A stretch of 64,000 nucleotides of DNA from JAMWDF01 sp964645405. Lineage in GTDB: Bacteria; Ratteibacteria; UBA8468; B48-G9; DSTR01. The notes beneath the pieces are model-generated. The model had not been told where the DNA came from. It saw only the letters and a program-made list of their open reading frames with translations, and ran no database searches. The stretch is taken from the NCBI GenBank assembly GCA_964645405.1, contig CAZYCA010000028.1, forward strand, positions 1-64,000, given 5' to 3'. Positions 16,654 through 25,043 of the stretch are shown here, in pieces. Position 1 is the stretch's first letter, and each line of letters starts with the position of its first letter. The position numbers and the translations under genes are program-made.

Positions 16654-17769
16654 ATGTCAGCACCAATAGTAAAGTTTCTCCTGGAGTCTCAGGAAGAAAT
16701 AGAGAGAAGGAAGAAAAGACTTCTTTCTTTCTGGCAGGGCAATTGCCCGGGTGCAGCTGCCCTTACTTTTATCCCTGGAGATTGTTCGCCCCGACAGATA
16801 TTTGATGATGTTCAGTTACAGCTAAAACGGGCAGAAACTTATTTTAAAAAAATGCTGACATTTCCTGGAGATGGACTGCCTGTTTTCTGGCCGGATATGG
16901 GACCGGGAACGCTGGCTTCTGTCTTTGGTGGTGAAGTTGTCAGGGAATCTGATGGCCATAACCTGTGGATAAAACCTGCTGGTAATGATATTGAAGAAGT
17001 GGCTGAACGACAACCGCCGCAGGTTCTCACCGCTCTGGTAAAAGAAGAGTTTGACCGCTGCTGCCGCTGGCGGGATTTAACTGAGGGGCTGGGATATGTT
17101 TCTCCCCCTGATATGCAGGGACCGGTTAATATAGCCTGCCTGCTGCTGCCGGTGGAGGAACTTCTTACTTCCATGTACAGCCGTCCAGAACTGGTGCATC
17201 GTCTGCTGAGGATGTGTACCGATGTTATCCTTGAAGTTTTGAAAATATACCGGAAGGAATTTGGTTCCTGTTTTGTTCCGGTAACCTGGCCTCATGTCTG
17301 GTTTCCGGATGGTTTTGGTGTTACCCTCACCCAGGATTCCCTGCCTTTTCTTTCACCATCTCTTTACCGGGAATTTGAACTGCCCCTGGTAAAGGAAATT
17401 GCTGCTGCCAACGGTGGAGTATACTTGCACTGCTGTGGTGAATGTGAACATGTCCTGAGCGATTTAGCCACCATTGATAATCTGCGCGGTTTTGACCACG
17501 CTTATCCCCATTCTCATGCACCGGTAATCCTGAAAAAACTTGGTTTATCTGTGGTGCTAACTTCAGGACTCTCCAGCCAGGGAAGGGAAGAGTACTCTAC
17601 CCAGGCTGAGTATCTGCTTCACCTTTTACCCCAGCTTCCGGAAAATGCCAGGCTATGGCATATCTTATGGGCTGACCAGGTGGAACAGACAGGAGAAATC
17701 CTTGATGTTCTGGGTCTGGCAGACATCAAACAAAAGTATGAGCAGAGTTTGAAACTTCTCTCCTGTTAG
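16654..17769 (+). CDS. URO-D superfamily protein, methyltransferase-like (paralogue 1)
   Basis: This 371-residue protein belongs to the uroporphyrinogen-decarboxylase superfamily, which includes corrinoid-dependent methyltransferases such as MtaA and MtbA. It is the only one of five URO-D paralogues here that keeps an H-x-C motif (His259, Cys261, in LHCCGEC), the first two zinc ligands of the methyltransferases. The third Cys expected near the C-terminus is not evident. No heme genes are nearby, so heme synthesis is unlikely. It is read divergently from the large block, from its own unidentified promoter in the 140-base gap. No corrinoid protein or activator is encoded in the window. Confidence 0.8.
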   Translation: MSAPIVKFLLESQEEIERRKKRLLSFWQGNCPGAAALTFIPGDCSPRQIFDDVQLQLKRAETYFKKMLTFPGDGLPVFWPDMGPGTLASVFGGEVVRESDGHNLWIKPAGNDIEEVAERQPPQVLTALVKEEFDRCCRWRDLTEGLGYVSPPDMQGPVNIACLLLPVEELLTSMYSRPELVHRLLRMCTDVILEVLKIYRKEFGSCFVPVTWPHVWFPDGFGVTLTQDSLPFLSPSLYREFELPLVKEIAAANGGVYLHCCGECEHVLSDLATIDNLRGFDHAYPHSHAPVILKKLGLSVVLTSGLSSQGREEYSTQAEYLLHLLPQLPENARLWHILWADQVEQTGEILDVLGLADIKQKYEQSLKLLSC

Positions 17770-17796
17770 TTGGCGGAAACCTTTTCCCCTGGCAAA

Positions 17797-18132
17797 CTAC
17801 TGAACTTTTACTGAACCTGTGGAAGGGTCATAAACGTATTGTTTCCCTGGGGGTGGCTGGGGAATTTCCCTGGTGTAACCCCTTTCTACCAGTTCCTGCA
17901 AAGAAGAAGGATTTCTCCCTTCCTGGGCTTTAAAGGAATCAATCAGCTGCTTCAAAGGTAAAACATCGGTAAGGGATTCAGCTTTTCTTTTGGCTTTCAT
18001 CATTACCCCGGCATACCGGTCAAAGGCATTGCCAGGAGTAACTTCTGTTTCCTTCTTTTCCTTACGACTGCAAGAACTACCAGCAAGCAGAATCAGAAAA
18101 ATGATAGGCAACAAAAACTTTTCCGTCTTCAT
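17797..18132 (-). CDS. Small putative lipoprotein
   Basis: This 111-residue protein starts at the ATG at 18132, behind a strong AAGGAGG site; an in-frame start at 18177 lacks one. The N-terminus is a hydrophobic signal ending in LAGSSC, a degenerate lipobox that would make Cys the lipidated residue. The rest is charged, with a predicted helix and a PPPGKQYVYDP tail that resembles the C-terminus of pilin-like or T2SS-associated small proteins. No family is recognised. It converges on the URO-D gene and is divergent from the acyltransferase gene. Confidence 0.6.
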   Translation of the reverse strand: MKTEKFLLPIIFLILLAGSSCSRKEKKETEVTPGNAFDRYAGVMMKAKRKAESLTDVLPLKQLIDSFKAQEGRNPSSLQELVERGYTREIPQPPPGKQYVYDPSTGSVKVQ

Positions 18133-18214
18133 GCCACCTCCTTGTCCGGAAAACTCCTTCTGAGTTATTATAATCACAGCTTTATTTTCCGCAAAGTCTT
18201 CAGGTAGCTAAAAC

Positions 18215-19420
18215 ATGGAATTTGACCAGGTCAAAAGAAAACTCCGGCTGAACGTTGATTTTGATCTCCTGAAGAAAGACTGGGTTTTTTCTTCCTCAGT
18301 CCCGGGCTCCTTCCTCAGTTTATCCCGGATGGAGAAGGACTGTCTGTTTTTGAGGATGAGCCAGAAGGTAACAGAAATCTGCCTGGAAACAGCCAGATGG
18401 ATTTCTTCTTCTCCTTTTCTCAAACGACTGGCATGGCACTGTCATTACCTTCTTTTCCAAAATCCTCCTGGTGCGGACACCGACTATCATCTCTGGCCGA
18501 TGCTACCGCCTTCTTCAGGGAAACTATCTGGAATGTTTTATGCAGTGGTACTTCTAACTGGAGTGGAAAACGTAAAAGCACTTTACCGGAGACTTGGAAT
18601 TCCGGAGCAAATCCTCCAGAAAACGCTGACAGATTTAGAACTGTGGATAAGGCATACCCATGAGCAGACTGGCCGGTGGGAGTTCAGACAAATAGGCTGG
18701 TTATGGAGACATTTTCTGGCTAAAATTTTCTTATTGGGGAGGCTACAGTTTGAGCTCAGTCAATGGCTCTGGGATTTTGTTGTCTACAGAAGGATGGATA
18801 ATGGAAGATGTCTTGCCCTGGCTGAGGAAACGATGCGTTTCCGGGAAGATGGCCAGTTTTTTGATGCAGATGGGAAGCAGGCAGAAAAATTCTGGGTAGC
18901 CAGCCGGGAAGAAGACGAAAAATTTATCCATGGTTACCCTGTTCACAGAAAGGGTAAGGCAGTGAAAAGGAAAGTCAGGCTGGAGAAAAACAAATGGCAG
19001 CTTTTTCTGCAAAAAGGAACACCGGTTCTTGCAGTACACATACCTGCACAGGGCTATTTCCATGGTCCACTTTCCCCGCAGGCTTGTGATGATTCTTTCC
19101 AGCAAGCTTACCTCTTTTTCCCCAAATATTTCCCTGATTTCTGTTTTCAGGCTTTTACCTGTGTTTCCTGGCTTCTGGACAGCCAGCTGGCTCAGTATCT
19201 TCCAGATTCCTCTAACATTGTTAGTTTCCAGAAACGTTTTTATCTTTTACCTTTGCCTGGAGCCAATGACTTTCAGACTATGGAAAGGGTCTTCGGGCAA
19301 CGACCGACTAAATTAGAGTTAGCGCCAAAAGATACAAAGTTAAGACAGATAATTTTAGCACATATGGAAAAAGGTGGTTTCTGGCGCAGTAGCCTTGGTT
19401 TTATTCCGAGAGTAAAATAA
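18215..19420 (+). CDS. GNAT-like two-domain acyltransferase
   Basis: This 401-residue protein fits the two-domain family described as an N-acyltransferase N-terminal domain plus a GNAT-like C-terminal domain. The second half has HIPAQGYFHGPLSP, a CDDSFQQAYLFFPKYFP block and SWLLDSQLAQYLP followed by SSNIVSFQKRF, which are typical of that C-terminal domain. The family is common in gut and anaerobic bacteria and its acceptor is unknown. It is followed after 19 bases by the flavoprotein gene, so the two probably share a transcript. The family call comes from remembered conserved blocks; the function is a prediction only. Confidence 0.7.
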   Translation: MEFDQVKRKLRLNVDFDLLKKDWVFSSSVPGSFLSLSRMEKDCLFLRMSQKVTEICLETARWISSSPFLKRLAWHCHYLLFQNPPGADTDYHLWPMLPPSSGKLSGMFYAVVLLTGVENVKALYRRLGIPEQILQKTLTDLELWIRHTHEQTGRWEFRQIGWLWRHFLAKIFLLGRLQFELSQWLWDFVVYRRMDNGRCLALAEETMRFREDGQFFDADGKQAEKFWVASREEDEKFIHGYPVHRKGKAVKRKVRLEKNKWQLFLQKGTPVLAVHIPAQGYFHGPLSPQACDDSFQQAYLFFPKYFPDFCFQAFTCVSWLLDSQLAQYLPDSSNIVSFQKRFYLLPLPGANDFQTMERVFGQRPTKLELAPKDTKLRQIILAHMEKGGFWRSSLGFIPRVK

Positions 19421-19439
19421 TCAGTAACAGGAGGTAGTT

Positions 19440-20090
19440 ATGAAAATTCTTCTTATTTCCGCCAGTCCCCGGGGATTTCAGAGTAATACTCTGAAACTTG
19501 CCAGGGAAGTAGGAAAGGCAACAGGAGTAGAAGTGGAAGAGGTAAGACTGAATGAATTAAAGATTGAGTTCTGCCGCAGTTGCGAGGTATGCCATCAAAA
19601 AATTATGACCTGTCCAATCAAAGATGATGCCTTCTCTGTTCTAAAAAAAATGCTTTCCGCTGATGGCCTTATCCTGGCTACACCCAACTATATCAACCAG
19701 GTGACAGGTTCTCTCAAGACTTTAATGGACCGTTCCAGCCATTTCGTCCACTGCCTCCGCCTTCTGAATAAATACGCCGTAGGTGTGGTAAGTTCTGGAG
19801 CTGGCCTGGACAGTCCTGTTTTAAACTACCTGAAGGAATATACCAATCTCTGCGGCGCCCAGTATTCCGGCGGGGTCTCCGCAGCATCCTTTCGGCTGAA
19901 GGAGAAATACGAAGAAGCAGCATCTCTGGGGAAAAAACTTCTTCAGGACATCCAGGAAAAGACTGTTTACCCTGACCAGGTAGCTTTTATTACCAACCTG
20001 AAGAAAAACTTTGGTAACCTTATCCAGATGCGCAAGAATGACTGGAAAGAGGAATATGCTTACTGGGTCAAACAGGGCTGGCTTAAATAA
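19440..20090 (+). CDS. Iron-sulfur flavoprotein (Isf/NADPH-FMN-reductase fold)
   Basis: This 216-residue flavodoxin-fold protein has SASPRGFQSNT near the N-terminus for FMN phosphate binding and TPNYINQVTG for the flavin ring. Cys45, Cys48, Cys51 and Cys58 form the compact C-x2-C-x2-C-x6-C motif of the archaeal/bacterial Isf family, which binds a 4Fe-4S cluster beside FMN. Such proteins move electrons in anaerobes and can reduce oxygen or quinones. A GGAGG site precedes the ATG. The gene ends just before tRNA-Thr, which is on the opposite strand. Confidence 0.85.
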   Translation: MKILLISASPRGFQSNTLKLAREVGKATGVEVEEVRLNELKIEFCRSCEVCHQKIMTCPIKDDAFSVLKKMLSADGLILATPNYINQVTGSLKTLMDRSSHFVHCLRLLNKYAVGVVSSGAGLDSPVLNYLKEYTNLCGAQYSGGVSAASFRLKEKYEEAASLGKKLLQDIQEKTVYPDQVAFITNLKKNFGNLIQMRKNDWKEEYAYWVKQGWLK

Positions 20091-20094
20091 AAAA

Positions 20095-20166
20095 AGCCAC
20101 CTCGCGGATTTGAACCGCGGACCTGAGCATTACAAGTGCCCTGCTCTACCACTGAGCTAAGGTGGC
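20095..20166 (-). tRNA. tRNA-Thr (anticodon TGT)
   Basis: Read on the minus strand, this folds into a cloverleaf with a perfect 7-bp acceptor stem (GCCACCT with AGGTGGC). It has the D-arm TAGCTCAGTGGTAGAGCA, the anticodon TGT complementary to bases 20132-20134, and a GTTCAAATC T-loop. The discriminator base is T and CCA is not encoded. It is the only tRNA I recognised in the window. Confidence 0.96.
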
Positions 20167-20175
20167 ATCTGTACA

Positions 20176-20207
20176 ATTATATTACAAAATTTTTTTCAGG
20201 AAAACAA
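20176..20207 (-). promoter_or_regulatory. Probable promoter of tRNA-Thr
   Basis: A perfect TATAAT on the minus strand (20176-20181) lies nine bases before the mature tRNA 5' end. The best -35, TTGTTT at 20202-20207, is 20 bases away, longer than ideal, so the -35 is uncertain. The 8-base arms GTACAATT (20171-20178) and AATTGTAC (20206-20213) form an inverted repeat around it, which could be chance. Confidence 0.4.
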
Positions 20208-20335
20208 TTGTACGAGAGCTTTCTTCGCTAAAACACCATCTTTTCTACCTATTGTAACAATAAGAGAAAATTTTTTGCACAAAGAGCCACATTATTATTT
20301 TGCTGCGAGACATCTCTTGAACCAGGCAAAGAAAG

Positions 20336-20821
20336 GTGGTAACATCAAGCAAGCAGCCAGGAGAAATGGTGAAAAAAACAGGCCCTGGCATAAAAATTTC
20401 TCCACCTTCAAGACCACAACTTACTGTCCAGAGGAAGGGGATTACCCCATCTACCGCACCGGAGATAGAATGTCCGAATGAAGCATTTCTGAGAAGAGAA
20501 GGCGCGCCTTGTGATAGAAAGATGGTTGGAAGTGTGTTGGATGATATACTGCATATGATGCATACACCACAGAATGAACATCCTGCTTTTAATACCCAAA
20601 AACCCGAAAACCTTTTACAGCGAATTATCCCTGTCTCTTCCAGGCCCGGCGATATTGTTGCTGACTTCTTCTGTGGTTCTGGCACAACCTTGGCAGTTAC
20701 AGAGAAACTTGGTAGACGATGGATTGGCTCTCATTTATCCAAGCTTGCTATACAGGTCACAAGGAAAAGATTATTAGACATTCATCACTCAAAGGACTTG
20801 ATGGAGGATAATAAAGAATGA
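20336..20821 (+). pseudogene. Remnant of a beta-class DNA adenine methyltransferase
   Basis: The last 100 codons read as the C-terminal part of an N6-adenine or N4-cytosine DNA methyltransferase. They contain NTQKPENLLQRI, which matches the TQKP block, then DFFCGSGTTLAV, the FxGxG S-adenosylmethionine motif, and GRRWIG. The catalytic DPPY motif and the first two thirds are missing. Fragments in other frames upstream, around 20275-20480, have similar composition, so more than one frameshift is likely. No intact restriction partner is present. It lies beside tRNA-Thr, a common insertion spot. The conserved part is secure; the extent of the upstream decay is not. Confidence 0.7.
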
Positions 20822-20920
20822 AAAATAGTAGACCTAAAAATGTAAATGAAATATACTGCCCCCATTAAGAAGAAAGTAACAATAAGGTAGAATGAGGATA
20901 GCAGGAAGCAGCATAGCTCC

Positions 20921-21055
20921 GTGATATTAAAATCCCGTATACCTGCTAATTTAATCAACCTTCAGTTAAGCAGGGGCGGTAACGATCTCTATGACCATTT
21001 ACTTACATCTCTTGAGAGACTTTCTGGGGGGGATATAATAAAGTTAAAATGTTAA
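20921..21055 (+). CDS. Short open frame, possible gene remnant
   Basis: A GTG-started frame of 44 codons has protein-like composition (IPANLINLQLSRGGNDLYDH). It lies between the methyltransferase remnant and the promoter of the prepilin-like gene, and no ribosome-binding site is seen. It may be a leftover of the same decayed restriction-modification or mobile segment, or chance. No family is recognised. The surrounding sequence from 20822 to 21124 holds nothing else I can support. Confidence 0.2.
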   Translation: MILKSRIPANLINLQLSRGGNDLYDHLLTSLERLSGGDIIKLKC

Positions 21056-21124
21056 ATCCGGAAATAGAATGAACCCGGTGTTTTGACAATTTCTTATGTC
21101 GGAATTTTAGGGCAATTCGCCGGG

Positions 21125-21153
21125 TGGACAAGAATTCGTTCCTGGGTTATAAT
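21125..21153 (+). promoter_or_regulatory. Strong sigma-70-type promoter of the prepilin-like gene
   Basis: TGGACA (21125-21130), a 17-base spacer and a perfect TATAAT (21148-21153) point to a start near 21160, about 15 bases before the ATG at 21175. A GGGGGG run just before the ATG is the ribosome-binding site. This rules out the in-frame start at 21124, which would lie upstream of the transcript. Confidence 0.7.
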
Positions 21154-21174
21154 ATACTGGAAAAAGGGGGGAAA

Positions 21175-21840
21175 ATGGAAAAAAAGGGATTTACTTTGAT
21201 TGAGCTTTTAGTGGTGGTAGCGATTATTGCCATTTTAGCTGCGCTGCTTCTGCCTGCTTTAAGTAAAGCCAGGGAAAGGGCAAGAACTGCTTTATGCGTG
21301 AATAATCTAAAACAGATGGGGCTGGCACTGGCTCTGTATTCCCAGGATTATGATGACTGGCTGGTTACCAGCGGCGCATCCGGGTGTATGGTGGGAGCTA
21401 TCCTGGTCAATTACAATTACATCTCTCCCAAACTATTGAGCTGTCCTTCAGACAGGATAAAAATTTACTACCCGTATGCTTACCTGAAAGGTAACAATCT
21501 TTCCTACAGGTTTAGTTATCGGATGTTTGCTTACACAAGAAATATGCCCGCGGACATGGCTCCGGTCAAATATAGCATGTTGAAAAAACCGGAAAAAGAC
21601 CCGACCATTTGTGATTCAGAATGGGCAGACTCTTCCATGCCTTACTACGGTCAGTCTTATTACATGGGGGATGCATTCGGAGCCGACTATCCCCGTTATC
21701 CGGAAAACAGGCATGAGCGAAGATTTAATGTGCTTTTTGCGGACGGACATGTGGAAACTATTACCAGCCAGGATTATTTCTCCAACATTCGGTACAAAGG
21801 GGATATACATCCCAGGACGGCTTACCACCTGACTCAATAG
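21175..21840 (+). CDS. Prepilin-like protein with H-X9-DG tail
   Basis: This 221-residue protein begins MEKKG-FTLIELLVVVAII, a textbook class III signal cleaved after Gly5 and leaving Phe6, with Glu10 at position +5. The hydrophobic helix ends in LPALSKARERAR, the form common in planctomycetes and lentisphaerae. The tail contains a His followed nine residues later by Asp-Gly in NVLFADGH, the H-X9-DG motif that marks this pseudopilin group. Such proteins are usually found in large families and may be surface or secretion-system subunits. No pilus assembly genes are present. It is followed after 13 bases by a secreted protein and probably co-transcribed with it. Confidence 0.9.
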   Translation: MEKKGFTLIELLVVVAIIAILAALLLPALSKARERARTALCVNNLKQMGLALALYSQDYDDWLVTSGASGCMVGAILVNYNYISPKLLSCPSDRIKIYYPYAYLKGNNLSYRFSYRMFAYTRNMPADMAPVKYSMLKKPEKDPTICDSEWADSSMPYYGQSYYMGDAFGADYPRYPENRHERRFNVLFADGHVETITSQDYFSNIRYKGDIHPRTAYHLTQ

Positions 21841-21853
21841 AAAAAACAGCAGC

Positions 21854-23653
21854 ATGAAAAAAGTTTTTGCCACTATCTTTCTTTCTGTATTTGTTTCCGC
21901 AATGGGCGCAGAGCTGAAAAATCACCTGCCTTTTGGAGTGACCTGGTCCTGGGAACATAATGCTTTCTATGCCAGGGCAAGAGGAGAACAGGAGTGGACA
22001 TTTGTAGAGAATCTGTTAAAGACTTTAACTTCTCTGAATTTTGATACGCTCTGGGTTCTGAATATAGGACTGGAAGATACGGTGAAGTTGTGCGAACTGG
22101 CGGAAAAATACCAGGTAAAGGTTTTACCCACTGTGAGTCCTTTATACCACCTTCATAATTATGGATTGATGGAAGAATTGGAAAAAACAACAGAAATGGT
22201 GGTGGGAAAACTGGGAAACAGGAAATCACTTCTGGGATATGTTCTGGTTGATGAACCGAGAAATTACATGGTGCAGGAAATGGAGTATTTCAGAAAAGCA
22301 TTGAAGGAAAAAGACCCGGGGAAAGAGGCGATAGTCTGTACCATGATTCATGATACGGAAACATACATTAAGAAGTCAAAATTTCCTGTGGCTTGTACTG
22401 ACTGTTATCCCTTCGGGGGAGAACTTTCTCCTTACATTCCAAATCCATCCCCTGCATCACAGAATTGTTATAGAATGGTGGTGGGTAGCCTGGCAGACCA
22501 AGCAAATAACGCAGGAAAATCCTTCTGGGTTGTAGCCCAGGCTTTTGCTGAAATCTGGGGTCCTTACTGGTATGATGAAAATAAGAATGCAGTGATAGAA
22601 CCGGGAAGCTATCACCACTGGAGAATGCCTACCACGGCGGAAGAGAAATGGCTTATCTGGGAGAGCCTGAGAGCTGGCTGTAAAGGCATTCTCTTTTTCA
22701 ATCTTTTCCCTGCTGTTCCTTTATGGGATGGAAAAGGTGAACTGCCTGAAAAATGGAAAGACTGGTCGCAAAAAGCTAAGGAGCAAAAATTGCCCCAGCT
22801 AAGACAGCAACTGAAAACCAATACCGGGACTGCACTGCTTTGTATTGATGGCTCCCCCGGCCCTCAGATGAAAGAAATAGGAAACACATTCGGTGTGATA
22901 AAAAAGCACAAAGAGTTGATTTTATCTTTGAGAAAAAGTGATTTTCCCTTTGTCTTCACGGAAGATAAATTCAAAGTGGAAAGTTTTGTGAAGGAAAAGG
23001 AAAAAAACGCAGGATATGTGATTGTTGTCAATGATGATGTTTCGCAAAAGAGAACGGAAAAGATATATTTTTTGCCGCATGTCCAGGAGATTGAAGACCT
23101 CACAGGAGAAAGAAGGATGGAAGTTAAGCATGCTGCAGCCGGGGAATTAAGACAGATACAGATGGAACTTCCGCCAGGTGAAGGAAGCATTTTAAAAGTG
23201 AAATTTGCAAAAGATAATGCTGGTTTCCTTCTGCTGAATGAGGATTTTACTTTAAGCAGTCTGGCGGTGAAAACTGAAAATGTTATCATCCAGCCTGTAA
23301 AAAGGGGATGGAGCACAGGCTGGGACTGGGTGGCAGAAAGACAGAAAGACGCAGGCCCTCATGGAAAGGGAGTATTGAGCCTGCCGCAGATGGCAGAGTT
23401 GCGCGGTTTTCTCCGGGGTATCCTGAATTCAAAAAGTTTTGATGTATTCTTTTTTCTCAGGGGAGATTTTAAGGGGCCGGAATCAGTTATTGTAGAAATT
23501 ACAGATGAACAGGGGAAAAAGAACTGGTTACTTTCCAATAATTATCATCTCCCGGCTATAATACCCAGGGAAACAAAGGGACTGAGTATAATGATAGGTG
23601 AGGGAGTAAAGGTAAGAAATATCATGTTTTTTGCTATTCCTGTCTCGTACTGA
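21854..23653 (+). CDS. Secreted TIM-barrel glycosidase-like protein
   Basis: This 599-residue protein has a signal peptide (MKKVFATIFLSVFVSAMGA). A probable TIM barrel follows, with GVTWSWEH near residue 29, repeated strand-helix units and a VDEPR motif at the usual place of a GH-A clan acid/base. The last 180 residues look like a beta domain that could bind carbohydrate. No GH family can be assigned with confidence. It lies 13 bases after the prepilin-like gene and shares its promoter, suggesting a surface-linked role. Its 3' end overlaps the converging isomerase-like gene by 20 bases. Confidence 0.65.
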   Translation: MKKVFATIFLSVFVSAMGAELKNHLPFGVTWSWEHNAFYARARGEQEWTFVENLLKTLTSLNFDTLWVLNIGLEDTVKLCELAEKYQVKVLPTVSPLYHLHNYGLMEELEKTTEMVVGKLGNRKSLLGYVLVDEPRNYMVQEMEYFRKALKEKDPGKEAIVCTMIHDTETYIKKSKFPVACTDCYPFGGELSPYIPNPSPASQNCYRMVVGSLADQANNAGKSFWVVAQAFAEIWGPYWYDENKNAVIEPGSYHHWRMPTTAEEKWLIWESLRAGCKGILFFNLFPAVPLWDGKGELPEKWKDWSQKAKEQKLPQLRQQLKTNTGTALLCIDGSPGPQMKEIGNTFGVIKKHKELILSLRKSDFPFVFTEDKFKVESFVKEKEKNAGYVIVVNDDVSQKRTEKIYFLPHVQEIEDLTGERRMEVKHAAAGELRQIQMELPPGEGSILKVKFAKDNAGFLLLNEDFTLSSLAVKTENVIIQPVKRGWSTGWDWVAERQKDAGPHGKGVLSLPQMAELRGFLRGILNSKSFDVFFFLRGDFKGPESVIVEITDEQGKKNWLLSNNYHLPAIIPRETKGLSIMIGEGVKVRNIMFFAIPVSY

Positions 23654-25043
23654 GGGTATTTCCCAGTAGTTTTTTCAGGTATTCCAGTTGTTTGCTAACA
23701 TCCTGATGCACAACTGCCCAGTGCTGGGTTACACCCTGCTGGATAATCAATTTCACAATCTCATTTACAGGAAGAGAAGGTTTTATCAGCATGTAAGGGG
23801 AAATGGAAAAAGTTTCCCTGCCAGCAAGAGCTTTCCCTGTCAGGGTGGTCATCTGCAGTTTTTTGCCATCAAAAAAAAGATTCAGCATCGTGACCCTGCC
23901 TTTTTTAGCCTTAAACTGCATGGCTGATGTTTCCTTTTCTACTTCCATGTACTCGTGGTCCGGGGTAATTTTGATATTTTCTTTAGAATCAGCCAGACGA
24001 ATGTCATGAATTCCGGCATGGCCTGCGAGAAAGATATTTTTCTGCTCATCAAGGGTGAAAATTTCTGTATACATGGGCACTTTTTTAGAAAGTTCCCTGA
24101 GAAGATAAAGAGCTACAGCTGCTCCCACATCACCTTCCATACTGATAACTGTTTTCTCCAGTAATCCCGGTATCCAGAGGCAGGGCCGGAGACCAAGCTT
24201 TTTGTGGAGTTGAACATCAAGATCATTAAGAGCCAGGGCATGAAGTTGATACTTTTCCACAATTTTTAATAGCCCCAGTGAGGCTCGGACACCCTTCCAG
24301 AGAGCCGCATCTGAAACTTCCACTCTGAACTCCTGTTTTAACAAAAGAAAATTTTCTTTTATCTCTTTTTGGGAAATGCTTTCTGTCATCCGGTAATATT
24401 CTTCTACTTTTATTTTTTGAATGGAAACACCAAGTTGTTCTTTGAGAACCTGCGGGTCAATGTAGATTCCACTCATACCCTGGCTGGGGCAGGGCAGTAA
24501 CCCTACAGTTAAGCTCTTCAATCTAAAAATGATGCTGGCAGCTTTTAAATAGTCTTTCAACTGCTGTGCTGCTTCACTGTTTTCTAAAGAACCGGAAACT
24601 ACCCCGAAATTGGTTCCTGCCCTTTTTAAGGGGCCGCTGGCCTGTAAACTGGCAACCGGGCCGCTAAAGCGGAAAAGTTGAACCATATTAAACTGCCGGG
24701 GCAGTTTTCTTAAAGGAAAGTAACTCCACAGGATAATGGGTATCTCCGGCAATCTTTTTATAACGTCAAGAAAAAGATAGTCTTCACCCCAGGTAAGATA
24801 ACAGATTAAAATAGCCACCACCTTTTCTTTCTGGAAGATTTCAGCGATGGCTGCGGCTTTCTTCCTGGTATCAACGATAAAGGGACAAACAGGCTGGAAC
24901 TCAGATGATAAAATCTTCTTTATTCTGGAGACGTCTTTTTTCAGAAAAGATGGCAGCAGGGAGAAACAACCGCAGCCAGCCCTGATGGTTGTAAACCATT
25001 CCGCGGAAAGTAAAAGAAGTCCTATTCCGGGTTTATCCCTCAT
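23634..25043 (-). CDS. L-fucose/L-arabinose isomerase-like protein
   Basis: This 469-residue protein has the layout of the FucI/AraA fold. It has an N-terminal Rossmann-like half, a middle segment with EYYRM, and a C-terminal metal-binding half with MEGDVGAA, ALNDLD and a late GHAGIHD. Such proteins isomerise aldoses and ketoses using Mn2+, or are related proteins of unknown substrate common in lentisphaerae. It is the last gene of the operon that starts at 34800 and joins the upstream URO-D gene by an ATGA overlap. Isomerisation of a sugar freed by the GH38 and GH2 enzymes is a reasonable inference. Confidence 0.75.
   Translation of the reverse strand: MRDKPGIGLLLLSAEWFTTIRAGCGCFSLLPSFLKKDVSRIKKILSSEFQPVCPFIVDTRKKAAAIAEIFQKEKVVAILICYLTWGEDYLFLDVIKRLPEIPIILWSYFPLRKLPRQFNMVQLFRFSGPVASLQASGPLKRAGTNFGVVSGSLENSEAAQQLKDYLKAASIIFRLKSLTVGLLPCPSQGMSGIYIDPQVLKEQLGVSIQKIKVEEYYRMTESISQKEIKENFLLLKQEFRVEVSDAALWKGVRASLGLLKIVEKYQLHALALNDLDVQLHKKLGLRPCLWIPGLLEKTVISMEGDVGAAVALYLLRELSKKVPMYTEIFTLDEQKNIFLAGHAGIHDIRLADSKENIKITPDHEYMEVEKETSAMQFKAKKGRVTMLNLFFDGKKLQMTTLTGKALAGRETFSISPYMLIKPSLPVNEIVKLIIQQGVTQHWAVVHQDVSKQLEYLKKLLGNTLSTRQE

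Noticed and set aside
20171..20213. Inverted repeat GTACAATT/AATTGTAC as a regulatory operator
   Set aside because: The arms are only eight bases, AT-rich and 27 apart, and overlap the tRNA promoter; chance is likely.
20245..20685. Minus-strand frame of 146 codons
   Set aside because: It is antisense to the methyltransferase remnant, whose motifs are unmistakable.
21124..21174. Upstream start of the prepilin-like protein
   Set aside because: It would lie on the -35 box of a strong promoter, and the family starts directly with the short basic leader before GFTLIE.
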